Source: Methylotenera sp965234545 (GTDB taxonomy: Bacteria > Pseudomonadota > Gammaproteobacteria > Burkholderiales > Methylophilaceae). From it: a stretch of DNA of 64,000 nt. Where the stretch lies: positions 496,001 through 560,000 of the forward strand of contig OZ248348.1 in NCBI GenBank assembly GCA_965234545.1. Direction: 5' to 3'. How positions within the stretch are numbered: the first letter of the stretch is position 1; the number at the start of each line of letters is the position of its first letter. The notes below the pieces were generated by a model. That model searched no databases and had not been told where the DNA came from. It worked only from the letters and a program-made list of their open reading frames with translations. Positions 1 through 8,854 of the stretch are shown one piece after another. A program made the translations under genes and the position numbers.

Positions 1-464
1 AAGCAAAGGTCTATGTGCACAGGGATTTTCACTCACGCAATTTAATGCTGACCGCAGAAAATAATCCCGGCGTGTTGGATTTTCAGGATGCCGTCTACGG
101 GCCCATTACTTACGATTTGGTGTCCTTGTTGAAAGATGCCTACGTGGCCTGGGATGAAGAGCAAGTGATAGACAGTGCCGTTCGTTATTGGCAGCCAGCC
201 AAAAAAGCCGGCTTGCCGGTGCCGCAAGATTTCAGTGAGTTTTACCGTGATTTCGAGTGGATGGGCGCGCAACGCCACATCAAAGTCTTGGGAATCTTCG
301 CTAGGCTCAGTCATAGGGATGGCAAGCATGCCTACCTAAAGGATCAGCCCTTGGTGATGGGGCAGTTGCGTAAAGTGTGCGAGCGCTATGTTGAGTTAAG
401 GCCCATGCTGCGTTTGCTTAATCAGTTAGAGAAAGTCACGCCGCAAGCCGGCTACACCTTCTAA
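1..464 (+). CDS. amgK: N-acetylmuramate/N-acetylglucosamine kinase AmgK (C-terminal part)
   Basis: An aminoglycoside-phosphotransferase-fold sugar kinase, cut by the left window edge; the frame is open to base 3. It keeps the catalytic loop HRDFHSRNLM at the start of the visible part and a metal-binding DFQD about 20 residues later. AmgK phosphorylates the anomeric carbon of MurNAc in cytosolic peptidoglycan recycling. The assignment rests mainly on the next gene: the stop codon overlaps the murU start by one base (TAATG), the classic amgK-murU pair. By sequence alone it is only an APH-family kinase. The true start lies outside the window. Confidence 0.85.
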   Translation, partial: AKVYVHRDFHSRNLMLTAENNPGVLDFQDAVYGPITYDLVSLLKDAYVAWDEEQVIDSAVRYWQPAKKAGLPVPQDFSEFYRDFEWMGAQRHIKVLGIFARLSHRDGKHAYLKDQPLVMGQLRKVCERYVELRPMLRLLNQLEKVTPQAGYTF

Positions 465-1153
465 TGAAAGCGATGATATTGGCAGCCGGTCGAGGCGAGC
501 GCATGCGACCCTTGACCGATTTCACCCCCAAACCTTTGCTGAAGGTAGGCGCTAAGCCGCTGATCGTTTGGCACTTGGAGCGCTTAGCTCAAGCTGGGTT
601 TAAAGAGGTGGTGATTAATCACGCGCATTTAGGTGGGCAAATTGAACAAGCCTTGGGCAATGGCAGTCTATGGTCCATGCACATACAATACAGCCCCGAA
701 CAACAAGCATTAGAAACCGCTGGCGGTATTGCTAATGCGCTGCCGCTGTTAGGCGAGCAGCCGTTTTTGGTGGTCAATGGCGACATCTACACCGAGATCG
801 ATTTTGCGCCATTGGCCAATTTGGCGCACAGCTTGTCCCCCAATCTGGCGCATTTACTCATGGTGGATAACCCGCCGCAACACCCGCAAGGGGACTTTGC
901 CATCGTCGACGGGTACTTGAGCGAGAGCGGTGCGACCAAGCTTACTTTTTCCGGCGTCGGCGTCTACCACCCCAGTTTGTTTGCCAGTGTGGGCCGTGGC
1001 CAAGCCGCCAAATTGGCCCCTTTGTTGCGCGAGGCCATGGCCAAGCAACTAGCCACAGCTAGCTATTACGACGGCGTTTGGCATGACATAGGTACGCCCG
1101 AGCGCTTGCATAATTTAGATCAACAATTGATGGCACCTGGGCCTCTGGCCTAG
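464..1153 (+). CDS. murU: N-acetylmuramate alpha-1-phosphate uridylyltransferase MurU
   Basis: A 229-residue nucleotidyltransferase of the sugar-phosphate type. The N-terminal signature LAAGRGERMRPLT is followed by the KPLL segment (residues 6-25). A metal-binding VNGDIYTEID lies near residue 104 and a C-terminal HDIGTP motif near 207. The known family reaction makes UDP-MurNAc from MurNAc-1-P, bypassing MurA in recycling. The length matches known MurU proteins (about 223), and it lacks the C-terminal acetyltransferase repeats of GlmU. It is translationally coupled to amgK by a one-base overlap. A plain mannose-1-phosphate guanylyltransferase is the alternative; the neighbour favours MurU. 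Confidence 0.85.
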   Translation: MKAMILAAGRGERMRPLTDFTPKPLLKVGAKPLIVWHLERLAQAGFKEVVINHAHLGGQIEQALGNGSLWSMHIQYSPEQQALETAGGIANALPLLGEQPFLVVNGDIYTEIDFAPLANLAHSLSPNLAHLLMVDNPPQHPQGDFAIVDGYLSESGATKLTFSGVGVYHPSLFASVGRGQAAKLAPLLREAMAKQLATASYYDGVWHDIGTPERLHNLDQQLMAPGPLA

Positions 1154-1182
1154 CTACTATTCACTAAGCCACAACGGACGGT

Positions 1183-2499
1183 ATGCACATGAACCCAGTA
1201 CCAGCAGAATGTAAAACCAGGCGGCAAACACTGCTCAGCGCCATGGGTGAAGGCGTCGCCATCATTCCAACCGCTGCCGAAGCCATACGCAATCGCGATA
1301 GCCACTACCCGTATCGCTTTGATAGCTCGTTTTATTATTTAACCGGCTTTAAAGAACCGGAAGCGGTATTGCTGTTGGTGGGAGGGGATCAGCCCAAGTC
1401 CATCTTATTTTGCCGTGATAAAGACCCGGAGCGGGAGATTTGGGATGGCTTTCGTTATGGCCCTGCTGCCGCTTGCGAGCAATTTGCTTTTGATGAAGCC
1501 TACAGCATGGACGAGCTGGACGCCAAATTACTGATCCTGTTAGCCAACCAGCCTAAGGTGTATTTTAGCCTGGGCGTCAGTGCGCTATGGGATGCCAAAC
1601 TCACGGCCTGCTTGAACCATTTAAGCACGCAAGGCCGAAGTGGCGTGAGTGTGCCGGACGCCGTCTGCGACCCGCGCAAACTCATCGATGCCATGCGGCT
1701 TTATAAATCCCCGTTTGAACAAGCGCTCATGCAGCAATCGGCCAATATAGCAGCAGCGGCGCATAACCGCGCCATGCGGTTCCTTAAGCCGGGTACCATG
1801 GAATACCAGTTGGAAGCGGAATTTTTACACGAATTTTACCGCCAAGGGGCGCAGGCGCCTGCTTACACCAGCATCGTGGCGGGCGGTGCAAACGCCTGTA
1901 CCTTGCATTACAACGCCAATAACGCGCCATTGCGTGACGGCGACTTGGTGTTAATTGATGCCGGTTGTGAGTTAGACGGCTACGCTTCCGACATCAGTCG
2001 TACTTTCCCAGTGAACGGCAAGTTCAGCGGGCCACAAAAAGACCTGTATGAATTGGTTTTGGCGGCACAAACGGCCGCCATCGCGCAAGTGGCCCCTGGA
2101 AACGAATGGGATGCGGCCCACCAAGCCGCCTTGGCGGTATTGGTGCAAGGCTTTATCGATTTGAAACTGTGTCAGGGTAGCCCGCAAGCGGTGCTTGAAA
2201 GTGGCGACTACCGTCGCTTTTACATGCACCGAACCGGCCATTGGTTAGGCTTGGATGTGCACGATGTGGGGGACTACAAAGACCGCGATCAGCAATGGCT
2301 GCGCCTAGCGCCAGGCATGACCCTAACCGTTGAGCCGGGCTGTTACATCCGCCCTGCGGCCAACGTGCCTGAGCATTTTTGGAATACTGGCATACGCATA
2401 GAGGACGACGTCTTGGTCACGGCAACAGGTTGCGATGTGTTGACGGCCAAGGCCATTAAGACAGTGCCCGACATAGAGGCGTTGATGCAGACCTCATGA
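1183..2499 (+). CDS. pepP: Xaa-Pro aminopeptidase PepP
   Basis: A 438-residue M24B metallopeptidase that removes N-terminal residues preceding proline. The N-terminal AMP_N domain (about 1-150) precedes the pita-bread catalytic domain. Dinuclear metal ligands are visible: DAGCELDGYASD (D259, D270), HRTGHWLGLDVHD (about 349-361), VEPGCYI (about 384) and GIRIEDD (about 405). The size is typical of E. coli PepP (441). A second ATG lies two codons in, so the start could be 1189. It overlaps ubiH by 4 bases (ATGA), as in the pepP-ubiH operons of other Pseudomonadota. Confidence 0.95.
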   Translation: MHMNPVPAECKTRRQTLLSAMGEGVAIIPTAAEAIRNRDSHYPYRFDSSFYYLTGFKEPEAVLLLVGGDQPKSILFCRDKDPEREIWDGFRYGPAAACEQFAFDEAYSMDELDAKLLILLANQPKVYFSLGVSALWDAKLTACLNHLSTQGRSGVSVPDAVCDPRKLIDAMRLYKSPFEQALMQQSANIAAAAHNRAMRFLKPGTMEYQLEAEFLHEFYRQGAQAPAYTSIVAGGANACTLHYNANNAPLRDGDLVLIDAGCELDGYASDISRTFPVNGKFSGPQKDLYELVLAAQTAAIAQVAPGNEWDAAHQAALAVLVQGFIDLKLCQGSPQAVLESGDYRRFYMHRTGHWLGLDVHDVGDYKDRDQQWLRLAPGMTLTVEPGCYIRPAANVPEHFWNTGIRIEDDVLVTATGCDVLTAKAIKTVPDIEALMQTS

Positions 2500-3656
2500 C
2501 GGCACCCATCATTATCGTTGGTGGTGGGCCGGTGGGCGCCACCTTGGCCTTGTTGCTAGCGCAGCAGGGTCGGTCCGTTAGCGTCCTTGAAGCACGCAAG
2601 CAAAGCGATGCCTACCAAGAAAGCCGCGCCTTGGCCTTGTCTTTTGGCAGCCGTCGCATATTGGAAAAGCTAGGCATATGGACCGCGCTGGCCCCTTTGG
2701 CCACCGCCATCAACAGCATACACGTGTCACAAAAAGGCAGCTTGGGCCGTTCATGGCTGCATGCCGCTGACTTGCAGCAAGAAGCCTTGGGCTACGTGCT
2801 GTCCTACGGCGATTTAAGCCGCGCCTTAAATGAAGCGATGAGTCAGCAGCCCTTAGTGCATGGTTTGTTTGAAGCCCATGCTGAGCAGATAGTGCACGGT
2901 TCGCAAGATGCCAGCGTTAGCTACACGCATCAAGGGCAAAGTCTGCATGTCACCAGTCCCTTGGTGGTGTTGGCCGATGGTGGGCGCAGCCTAGCTGAAA
3001 TAGATGGGCTCACTAAAGAGAGCAAAGAGTACGGCCATGACGCCTTGATCAGCAAGGTGGAAGCCGAGCTGCCGCACGGCAACGTGGCTTACGAGCGCTT
3101 TACCGAGCATGGCCCTTTAGCTTTGCTGCCCAATGGACCCACGGCTTTTTCCCTGGTTTGGACCGGTAAAGCCGATTACGTGGCGCAGTTGATGACGCTG
3201 ACTGACGAGGATTTTTTAAGGCAATTTCATGTGCAGTTTGGCGACCGTGTAGGGCAGTTCTTAAAAGTAGGCAAGCGCCTGCGCTTTCCATTAAAACTGG
3301 CGCAATTAAAAGCCAAGGACGTGGCGCACTTGGTCGTGATAGGCAATGCTGCGCAGACCATGCACCCGGTCGCCGGACAGGGCTTCAATGTCGGCTTGCG
3401 CGACGCCGTCTCGCTGGCTGCCAGCATACAAGCTTGCCCCTCGACACAGCTAGGCGACGCCAGCATGCTGCAGGCCTACCATGGCAGTCGCCAAAACGAT
3501 AGCAAGCGCGGCTTATTGTTTACCGACTTTTTGGTCAATGCATTTTCCAACGACTTGTTGGGTTTGCCTGCCATCAGAAGCACCGGATTGGCTTTGTTTG
3601 ATGTGATCAAACCGATTAAACGGCATTTGATAAAAAAAATGAGTTTTGGTAAATGA
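2496..3656 (+). CDS. ubiH: 2-octaprenyl-6-methoxyphenol hydroxylase UbiH
   Basis: A 386-residue FAD-dependent aromatic hydroxylase of ubiquinone synthesis. The dinucleotide motif VGGGPVGATLA is at residues 8-18 and the second FAD motif GNAAQTMHPVAGQGFN is near 283. The family hydroxylates the quinone ring at membrane-associated biosynthetic complexes. It is coupled to pepP upstream and to a paralogous hydroxylase downstream, each by 4-base overlaps. The order pepP-ubiH-second hydroxylase matches the conserved arrangement, which is why the first copy is called UbiH. Which ring position each paralog modifies cannot be read from sequence alone. Confidence 0.88.
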   Translation: MTAPIIIVGGGPVGATLALLLAQQGRSVSVLEARKQSDAYQESRALALSFGSRRILEKLGIWTALAPLATAINSIHVSQKGSLGRSWLHAADLQQEALGYVLSYGDLSRALNEAMSQQPLVHGLFEAHAEQIVHGSQDASVSYTHQGQSLHVTSPLVVLADGGRSLAEIDGLTKESKEYGHDALISKVEAELPHGNVAYERFTEHGPLALLPNGPTAFSLVWTGKADYVAQLMTLTDEDFLRQFHVQFGDRVGQFLKVGKRLRFPLKLAQLKAKDVAHLVVIGNAAQTMHPVAGQGFNVGLRDAVSLAASIQACPSTQLGDASMLQAYHGSRQNDSKRGLLFTDFLVNAFSNDLLGLPAIRSTGLALFDVIKPIKRHLIKKMSFGK

Positions 3657-4948
3657 CCACAGCCCAAACAATAGCCCAGACCATGGCGCCCAGCACAGAC
3701 CATGCAGCATCGCTAAGAGTGGACGTGACGGTTGTGGGCGCTGGCTTGGTCGGCTTAGCCGCTGCCTTGGCCTGCCATCAGGCGGGTTATAGCGTGGCCT
3801 TGCTAGACAGTGGGCCAGGGCAAACTCAGCCCCAAGTCAATGCCGATGCCAATAGTCTATGGAATGCTAATAGCCTATGGAATGCTAATAGCCAGTCGGA
3901 TACCAGTAGTCAGTGGGATGCCAGAATTTATGCCATCAGCCCAAATAATGCCAAGTGGTTGGCCGACTTAGGGGCGTGGCCCTTGCTAGATAAAGCCCGC
4001 TTAGGTCAGATTAATGCCATGCAAATTTTTGCGGACGGTGTACCCTTAAGCTTGGAGGCTGAGGACGAATCCGCCGATTGCCTGGCTTACGTGCTGGAGT
4101 CGCGTGCCTTGGCACAAGCCTTGTATGAACGCGTCAGCATGACTGGCATGCCTGTCCTATTTAATCTTGGCTGCGTTGCGTTTGACAGCACCACCACCAC
4201 CTTGCAACTGGCCGATAAGCGCACGATAAAAAGTGGCCTGGTGATTGCAGCCGATGGCAGTCAATCTTGGCTGCGTCAGCAATTGGGCATTGCCGTGCAA
4301 AAAAAATCCTATGCGCAGCTTGGCATAGTAGCCAATTTTAGCGTGGAGCTTGACCATGCGCAGGTCGCTAGGCAATGGTTTACTAGCGACCGTCAGGACG
4401 GCGGCACGATTTTGGCCTGGTTGCCCTTATCCAACAAGACGGTGTCCATCGTCTGGTCGGTGCCATTGGCTTATGCAGATGAATTGTTAGCCTTAAGCCC
4501 GACCGCCTTCACGAAGGCGGTGATGCAAGCCGGTGGCCAGGCTTTGGGTGACATGCGCTTGCTCAGTCCGCCAGTGGCGTTTCCATTGAGCCGGCAAACT
4601 TGTGAGCGCACCGTTCAAGACGGCGTGGTATTGGTAGGCGATGCCGCCCATCAAATTCACCCCATGGCAGGCCAAGGCGTTAATTTGGGTTTCAGAGACG
4701 TGATCGATTTGTTAGCCAGTTGGCAGACAAAAAATAGCTATCAAAGCCTTGCCGACAGGTGTCTGTTAAAAGCCTATACTAGGCGTAGAAAAGCCGATGT
4801 GCTGAGCATGCAGTTGCTTACTGATGGGCTTTTTCAGGTTTTTGCCAGTGCTAATCCCGTGCTTAACAGCATTCGAAAAACAGCTTGGCAGTTGGCTAAT
4901 CAAGGCCTCATTAAGAAAACCTTGCTGGCCTTAGCGCTCAAGCTTTAA
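3653..4948 (+). CDS. UbiH/UbiF/UbiI-family FAD-dependent ubiquinone hydroxylase
   Basis: A 431-residue paralog of the preceding gene. The FAD motif VVGAGLVGLAAALA is near residue 27, not 8, because of an N-terminal extension. The second motif GDAAHQIHPMAGQGVNLG is near 329. It should catalyse another ring hydroxylation in ubiquinone synthesis (UbiI or UbiF role). Just before the conserved WDARIYAIS segment the protein carries a low-complexity insertion encoded by four 18-base units (codons 67-90). The frame is intact through the repeat, so the gene looks functional. The 4-base overlap with ubiH implies one operon. Confidence 0.88.
   Translation: MTTAQTIAQTMAPSTDHAASLRVDVTVVGAGLVGLAAALACHQAGYSVALLDSGPGQTQPQVNADANSLWNANSLWNANSQSDTSSQWDARIYAISPNNAKWLADLGAWPLLDKARLGQINAMQIFADGVPLSLEAEDESADCLAYVLESRALAQALYERVSMTGMPVLFNLGCVAFDSTTTTLQLADKRTIKSGLVIAADGSQSWLRQQLGIAVQKKSYAQLGIVANFSVELDHAQVARQWFTSDRQDGGTILAWLPLSNKTVSIVWSVPLAYADELLALSPTAFTKAVMQAGGQALGDMRLLSPPVAFPLSRQTCERTVQDGVVLVGDAAHQIHPMAGQGVNLGFRDVIDLLASWQTKNSYQSLADRCLLKAYTRRRKADVLSMQLLTDGLFQVFASANPVLNSIRKTAWQLANQGLIKKTLLALALKL
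3851..3922 (+). repeat. Four-unit 18-bp in-frame tandem repeat
   Basis: Units begin at 3851, 3869, 3887 and 3905. The first two differ by one base, and the third and fourth are degenerate. They encode NSLWNA, NSLWNA, NSQSDT and SSQWDA within the second ubiquinone hydroxylase. The last unit merges into the conserved family segment WDARIYAIS, so the copies look like recent duplications of that segment's upstream edge. The 18-base period keeps the frame. Confidence 0.85.
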
Positions 4949-4994
4949 GGTCTGCTTAAGCTTAGCCAGCCCCATTATTTAATTTAGGAACAGT

Positions 4995-5714
4995 ATGATC
5001 AAACAGTTAGTGGCATATGCCGTTTTAAGCAGCCTCAGTGTTGCCGCCATGGCCGACGAAGCCAGCCTTAAAAAAGCCGTGGAAGCGGCCTACCCAAAAT
5101 TTAAAGTAGAAAGCGTCAGCAAAACGCCTTACCCGGGTTTGTATGAAGTGTTTATGGCGGGTCAAATTATCTACACCGATGAAAAAATGAGCTTCTTGAT
5201 AGCAGAAGGCCGTTTGGTCGATCCTAAATCCAAAAAAGATTTGACCGCGGAGCGCATGGACGAGCTGACGAAAATAGACTTCGCCAAACTGCCCTTGGAT
5301 CAAGCCATTAAGGTGGTGAAGGGTAACGGCAGCCGCAAGTTGGTGGTGTTTTCCGATGTGGATTGCCCGTATTGCAAACGCTTAGAGCAAAATGAGCTAA
5401 GCAACATTACGGATGTCACTGTCTATACATTTCTCTACCCCATCGTGCAACTGCACCCGGATGCCGCGGCTAAGTCTAAAGCCATCTGGTGTGCCAGCAA
5501 TCGGGTGAAAGCATGGGACGATTGGATCATGCGCAATCAACTGCCTAAAAATGCCGTTAATTGCGATGTGCCTCTAGAGAGAGTGGGGGATTTGGCCAAA
5601 TCCTTGGACATTACCAGCACGCCCACCTTGATTTTTGCCGATGGCAAGCGCATGTTAGGCGCGCAGCCGTATAAAGAAATTGAGCGGGCCTTGCAAGCGG
5701 CCGCCAGGAAATAA
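4995..5714 (+). CDS. dsbC: Thiol:disulfide interchange protein DsbC
   Basis: A 239-residue periplasmic disulfide isomerase. A signal peptide (about residues 1-20, ending AMA) is followed by the N-terminal dimerisation domain and a thioredoxin fold. The active site is C124-P-Y-C127, against CGYC in E. coli. A second structural cysteine pair, C166 and C190, and the cis-proline T209-P210 match DsbC rather than DsbA. It shuffles wrong disulfides in secreted proteins and is kept reduced by DsbD. It has its own ribosome site (AGGAA) 46 bases after the hydroxylase. The pilin encoded at 21285-21716 has a Cys pair that could be a client, which is inference. Confidence 0.93.
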   Translation: MIKQLVAYAVLSSLSVAAMADEASLKKAVEAAYPKFKVESVSKTPYPGLYEVFMAGQIIYTDEKMSFLIAEGRLVDPKSKKDLTAERMDELTKIDFAKLPLDQAIKVVKGNGSRKLVVFSDVDCPYCKRLEQNELSNITDVTVYTFLYPIVQLHPDAAAKSKAIWCASNRVKAWDDWIMRNQLPKNAVNCDVPLERVGDLAKSLDITSTPTLIFADGKRMLGAQPYKEIERALQAAARK

Positions 5715-5736
5715 ACCTTGATGGCCTGGCGGTGAC

Positions 5737-5766
5737 TTAAAGCCTAGGCTGCTAGCCTGAGGTTTA
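5737..5766. terminator. Possible bidirectional terminator between dsbC and pilC
   Basis: CCTAGGCT pairs with AGCCTGAGG (one bulged G) around a GCT loop. It is flanked by AAA/TTT that could extend the stem on both sides. It sits between the convergent stops of dsbC and pilC. The U-tract is short, so the call is tentative. Confidence 0.4.
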
Positions 5767-6981
5767 AACCACGGCGCCCATTTTAAATATGGGCATGTAC
5801 ATGGCGATCACCAGGCCGCCTATCAGCACCCCAAGCACCACCATGATGACCGGCTCCATTAAGCTCGCTAGTGCAGCCACCGCGTCGTCCACTTCGGCTT
5901 CAAAAAAATCCGCTACTTTGCTCAGCATGGCATCCAATGCCCCGGATTCCTCGCCTATGGCCGTCATTTGCAAGACCATGCTAGGGAAGACTTGGGTGTT
6001 TTGCATGGCCACGGTGAGGCTGGTACCGGTGCTGATTTCACGTTGGATGGCCTTGGTGGCGCTAAGGTAAACGTGGTTGCCAGCGGCCCCGCCAACCGAG
6101 TCTAAGGCTTCTACCAAGGGCACGCCGGCGGCAAACATGGTGGACAAGGTTCGCGCCCAGCGCGCTATGGTGGCTTTGCGCACCAGTGGGCCAAATAGCG
6201 GAACCTGCAAGATCAATCTGTCCATGCTGGCCTGCATCTTGAGCGAGCGTTTCCAAGTGTAAAAGAAAAACCAAAAGCCGCCGCCAATGATGGCGAATAT
6301 GGCCCACCACCAAGCGACAAACACATCGGATATGGCCATGACCACCAGGGTTGGCAGCGGCAAGTCGGCGCCAAAGCCGTCAAACAAGGATTTAAACGCC
6401 GGAATCACAAAGATCATGATGACGCAGACTATGATGAAAGCCACGGCTACTATGGCTGCTGGGTAAACCAAAGCCGATTTTATTTTGGCTTTAATCGCCA
6501 GGATTTTTTCTTTGTAGGTAGCCAACCTGTCTAGCAAGGTGTCCAAAATACCGGCTTGCTCACCGGCAGCAATGAGATTGCAAAATAAGGCATCGAAGTA
6601 CAGTGGGTATTTGCGAAACGCCGCACTCAGACTGCTGCCTGTTTCCACGTCGGCTTTGATGTCCATGAGCAATTTAGCCACGGCCGGGTTGCTGTGGCCT
6701 TTGCCGACAATGTCAAAGCATTGCAACAGGGGCACGCCGGCTTTCATCATGGTGGCTAATTGGCGGGTAAACAGCGTGATGTCTTTTTCGCTGACCGATC
6801 CCTTGCTGGCAAAGCCGCTGACTTTTTTGATTTTGCTGACCGTTACGCCTTGCCGGCGTAAGGTGGCTTTGACGTAAGCGTCACCGACCGCGCGCATCTC
6901 GCCTTTAAGGATTTTGCCATTTTTATCCTTACCCTCCCACGCATACAGCGCGTCTTTTCTTTGTGCGCTAGTAAGGGCCAT
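5764..6981 (-). CDS. pilC: Type IV pilus inner-membrane platform protein PilC
   Basis: A 405-residue GspF/PilC family protein. Two homologous cytoplasmic domains (about 70-190 and 275-395) each precede hydrophobic segments, giving three transmembrane helices (about 170-190, 215-235 and 375-400). PilC links the PilB/PilT motors to the growing pilin helix. The length is typical. It lies 14 bases after pilB on the same strand. In many bacteria the prepilin peptidase gene pilD follows; here the convergent dsbC comes instead, so PilD must be encoded elsewhere. Confidence 0.95.
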   Translation of the reverse strand: MALTSAQRKDALYAWEGKDKNGKILKGEMRAVGDAYVKATLRRQGVTVSKIKKVSGFASKGSVSEKDITLFTRQLATMMKAGVPLLQCFDIVGKGHSNPAVAKLLMDIKADVETGSSLSAAFRKYPLYFDALFCNLIAAGEQAGILDTLLDRLATYKEKILAIKAKIKSALVYPAAIVAVAFIIVCVIMIFVIPAFKSLFDGFGADLPLPTLVVMAISDVFVAWWWAIFAIIGGGFWFFFYTWKRSLKMQASMDRLILQVPLFGPLVRKATIARWARTLSTMFAAGVPLVEALDSVGGAAGNHVYLSATKAIQREISTGTSLTVAMQNTQVFPSMVLQMTAIGEESGALDAMLSKVADFFEAEVDDAVAALASLMEPVIMVVLGVLIGGLVIAMYMPIFKMGAVV

Positions 6982-6995
6982 GATGGCTATGCCTA

Positions 6996-8717
6996 TTATT
7001 CATTGGTGCAGCTTTCAATTTCTGCGATAGAGGTTAAGCCTTGCTTTACTTTTTCCAAACCGGCTAGGCGTAAATCCTTCACGCCTTCCAATTTGGCTTG
7101 GTCGGCAATGTCGTGCACTGTGCCGTTATTCATAATGAGGCGACTGATGGCATCGCTGATGGGCATGACTTGATAAATGCCGACGCGGCCCTTATAGCCG
7201 TCATTGCAATGTGGGCAGCCGCCTGCTTTAGGACCATACAACTGCCAACTGCCATCCAAGTCGCGCTCACTAAAACCCAAGCCCAGTAAGGCTTGTTTAG
7301 GCACGTCCATGGCTACTTTGCAGCTAGGACAAAGCCGGCGAGCTAGGCGTTGCGCCGTAATCAGCGAGACCGCAGCCGCGATATTGAATGGCGCCACGCC
7401 CATGTTAAGCAAGCGCGTTAAGGTCGATGGCGCATCGTTGGTGTGCAGGGTAGACAGCACCATGTGGCCGGTGGAAGCCGCTTTGATGGCCATGTCGGCG
7501 GTTTCCAAATCACGGATTTCGCCTATCATGATGATGTCGGGGTCTTGCCGTAAAAAGGACTTTAGGGCGGCAGCAAAAGTGAGCCCTTGTTTGTCGTTCA
7601 CGTTAACTTGGTTGATGCCTGCCAGTGGGATTTCACAGGGATCCTCTGCCGTGGCAATGTTAACGCCGGGGTTGTTGAGTATGTTTAGGCAACTGTATAG
7701 CGACACGGTCTTGCCTGAGCCGGTGGGGCCGGTAACCAATACCAAGCCATAAGGACGTTGGATGGCGTGGAGCAGGGCGGCTTTTTGCTCAGGCTCGTAG
7801 CCTAAGGCATCGATGCCTAGGCTGGCACTGGCGGGGTCTAAAATACGTAAAACAATTTTTTCGCCATGTATCATGGGTAAGGTGCTGACCCGGAAATCGA
7901 TGTGGCGGGTTTTAGACAGGACCAGCTTCATGCGACCGTCTTGTGGAATGCGTTTTTCCGAGATGTCCATATTGGAAATCACTTTGATGCGCGAAGCCAA
8001 TTTTTCTTTGATGGCCAGTGGCGGCTGATTGATTTCTCTTAGTATGCCGTCTACTCGGTAGCGTACCCGATAAAATTTTTCGTAAGGCTCAAAATGCAAA
8101 TCGGATGCGCCCATGTTGATGGCATCTAGCAGCATTTTGTTTAAAAATTTAACCACTGGGGCATCGTCAATTTCCTGCGCCAGTGCCTCGGTTTTGTCGT
8201 TCAATCCGTCCGGTTCCAATACGCCGAATTCATCGTCTGCTAAATCAAAAGACTGCATGCTGGTGTCGCTTCTTTCGACCAGTTTGGCTATCCACTGACC
8301 CAGTTTGTCGTCTTCCACTACCACCGGTGACAAGCTCATGCCCATTAAAAATTGCACGCTATCTAGCGCATGCAAATTAGTGGGGTCGGAGACGGCGACA
8401 AACAGCACATTGTTACGTACTTGCAAGCCCATGACGCGGTGCACCTGCATCAAATTTGGATCGATTTGCTTAGTCGGTAATTGCGCCTCATCGAAGGCAT
8501 CTAAATTCAAATAAGGTAAACCAAAGGCCTGGGCAGAAGTTTGCGCGATGATTTGCGGGTTTAACTTTTTGCTTAATATCAGTTGGGTGATGAAGGGGTT
8601 TTTTGCCGCATTGGCGTGCGTTTGTATGGCTTGTGCTTCTTCTTCGCTAAGCAATTTTTCTTGTATTAGCGATCGGGCTAAACCACTCAGTTTGATTGAT
8701 GAAGGTGCAGTGGCCAT
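6996..8717 (-). CDS. pilB: Type IV pilus extension ATPase PilB
   Basis: A 573-residue hexameric motor that drives pilin polymerisation. The N-terminal MshEN-like domain (about 1-150) precedes the ATPase core. Walker A GPTGSGKT is near 329, and Walker B keeps its glutamate in the MIGEIRD segment near 395. A zinc-binding pair of CxxC motifs (CPSC near 463, CPHC near 500) is the usual PilB mark. It is probably co-transcribed with pilC. No clear Shine-Dalgarno is seen before the ATG. The terminator of the upstream icd gene separates it from icd. Confidence 0.96.
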   Translation of the reverse strand: MATAPSSIKLSGLARSLIQEKLLSEEEAQAIQTHANAAKNPFITQLILSKKLNPQIIAQTSAQAFGLPYLNLDAFDEAQLPTKQIDPNLMQVHRVMGLQVRNNVLFVAVSDPTNLHALDSVQFLMGMSLSPVVVEDDKLGQWIAKLVERSDTSMQSFDLADDEFGVLEPDGLNDKTEALAQEIDDAPVVKFLNKMLLDAINMGASDLHFEPYEKFYRVRYRVDGILREINQPPLAIKEKLASRIKVISNMDISEKRIPQDGRMKLVLSKTRHIDFRVSTLPMIHGEKIVLRILDPASASLGIDALGYEPEQKAALLHAIQRPYGLVLVTGPTGSGKTVSLYSCLNILNNPGVNIATAEDPCEIPLAGINQVNVNDKQGLTFAAALKSFLRQDPDIIMIGEIRDLETADMAIKAASTGHMVLSTLHTNDAPSTLTRLLNMGVAPFNIAAAVSLITAQRLARRLCPSCKVAMDVPKQALLGLGFSERDLDGSWQLYGPKAGGCPHCNDGYKGRVGIYQVMPISDAISRLIMNNGTVHDIADQAKLEGVKDLRLAGLEKVKQGLTSIAEIESCTNE

Positions 8718-8814
8718 ATAATTAGCAGCGCTTAATGGGTTGGATTAGTAAACAGCAGGCAAGCCATTGTAAACCAATGCGCAATAAACCGGCGGCTTTG
8801 CTGGATTTTAGCCG

Positions 8815-8844
8815 CAAAACAAGGTCCCGCGCGGCGAGACCTTG
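8815..8844 (-). terminator. Rho-independent terminator of icd
   Basis: Read on the minus strand, CAAGGTC pairs with GACCTTG, with four more inner pairs around a CGC loop. This gives about 11 bp of stem followed by TTTTG. It lies 10 bases beyond the icd stop, so icd ends here and pilB has a separate promoter. Confidence 0.85.
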
Positions 8845-8854
8845 CTGTGGCGCA

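Noticed and set aside
7204..7752. A 182-codon plus-strand frame inside pilB
   Set aside because: It is the shadow of the conserved PilB ATPase core with no recognisable domain.
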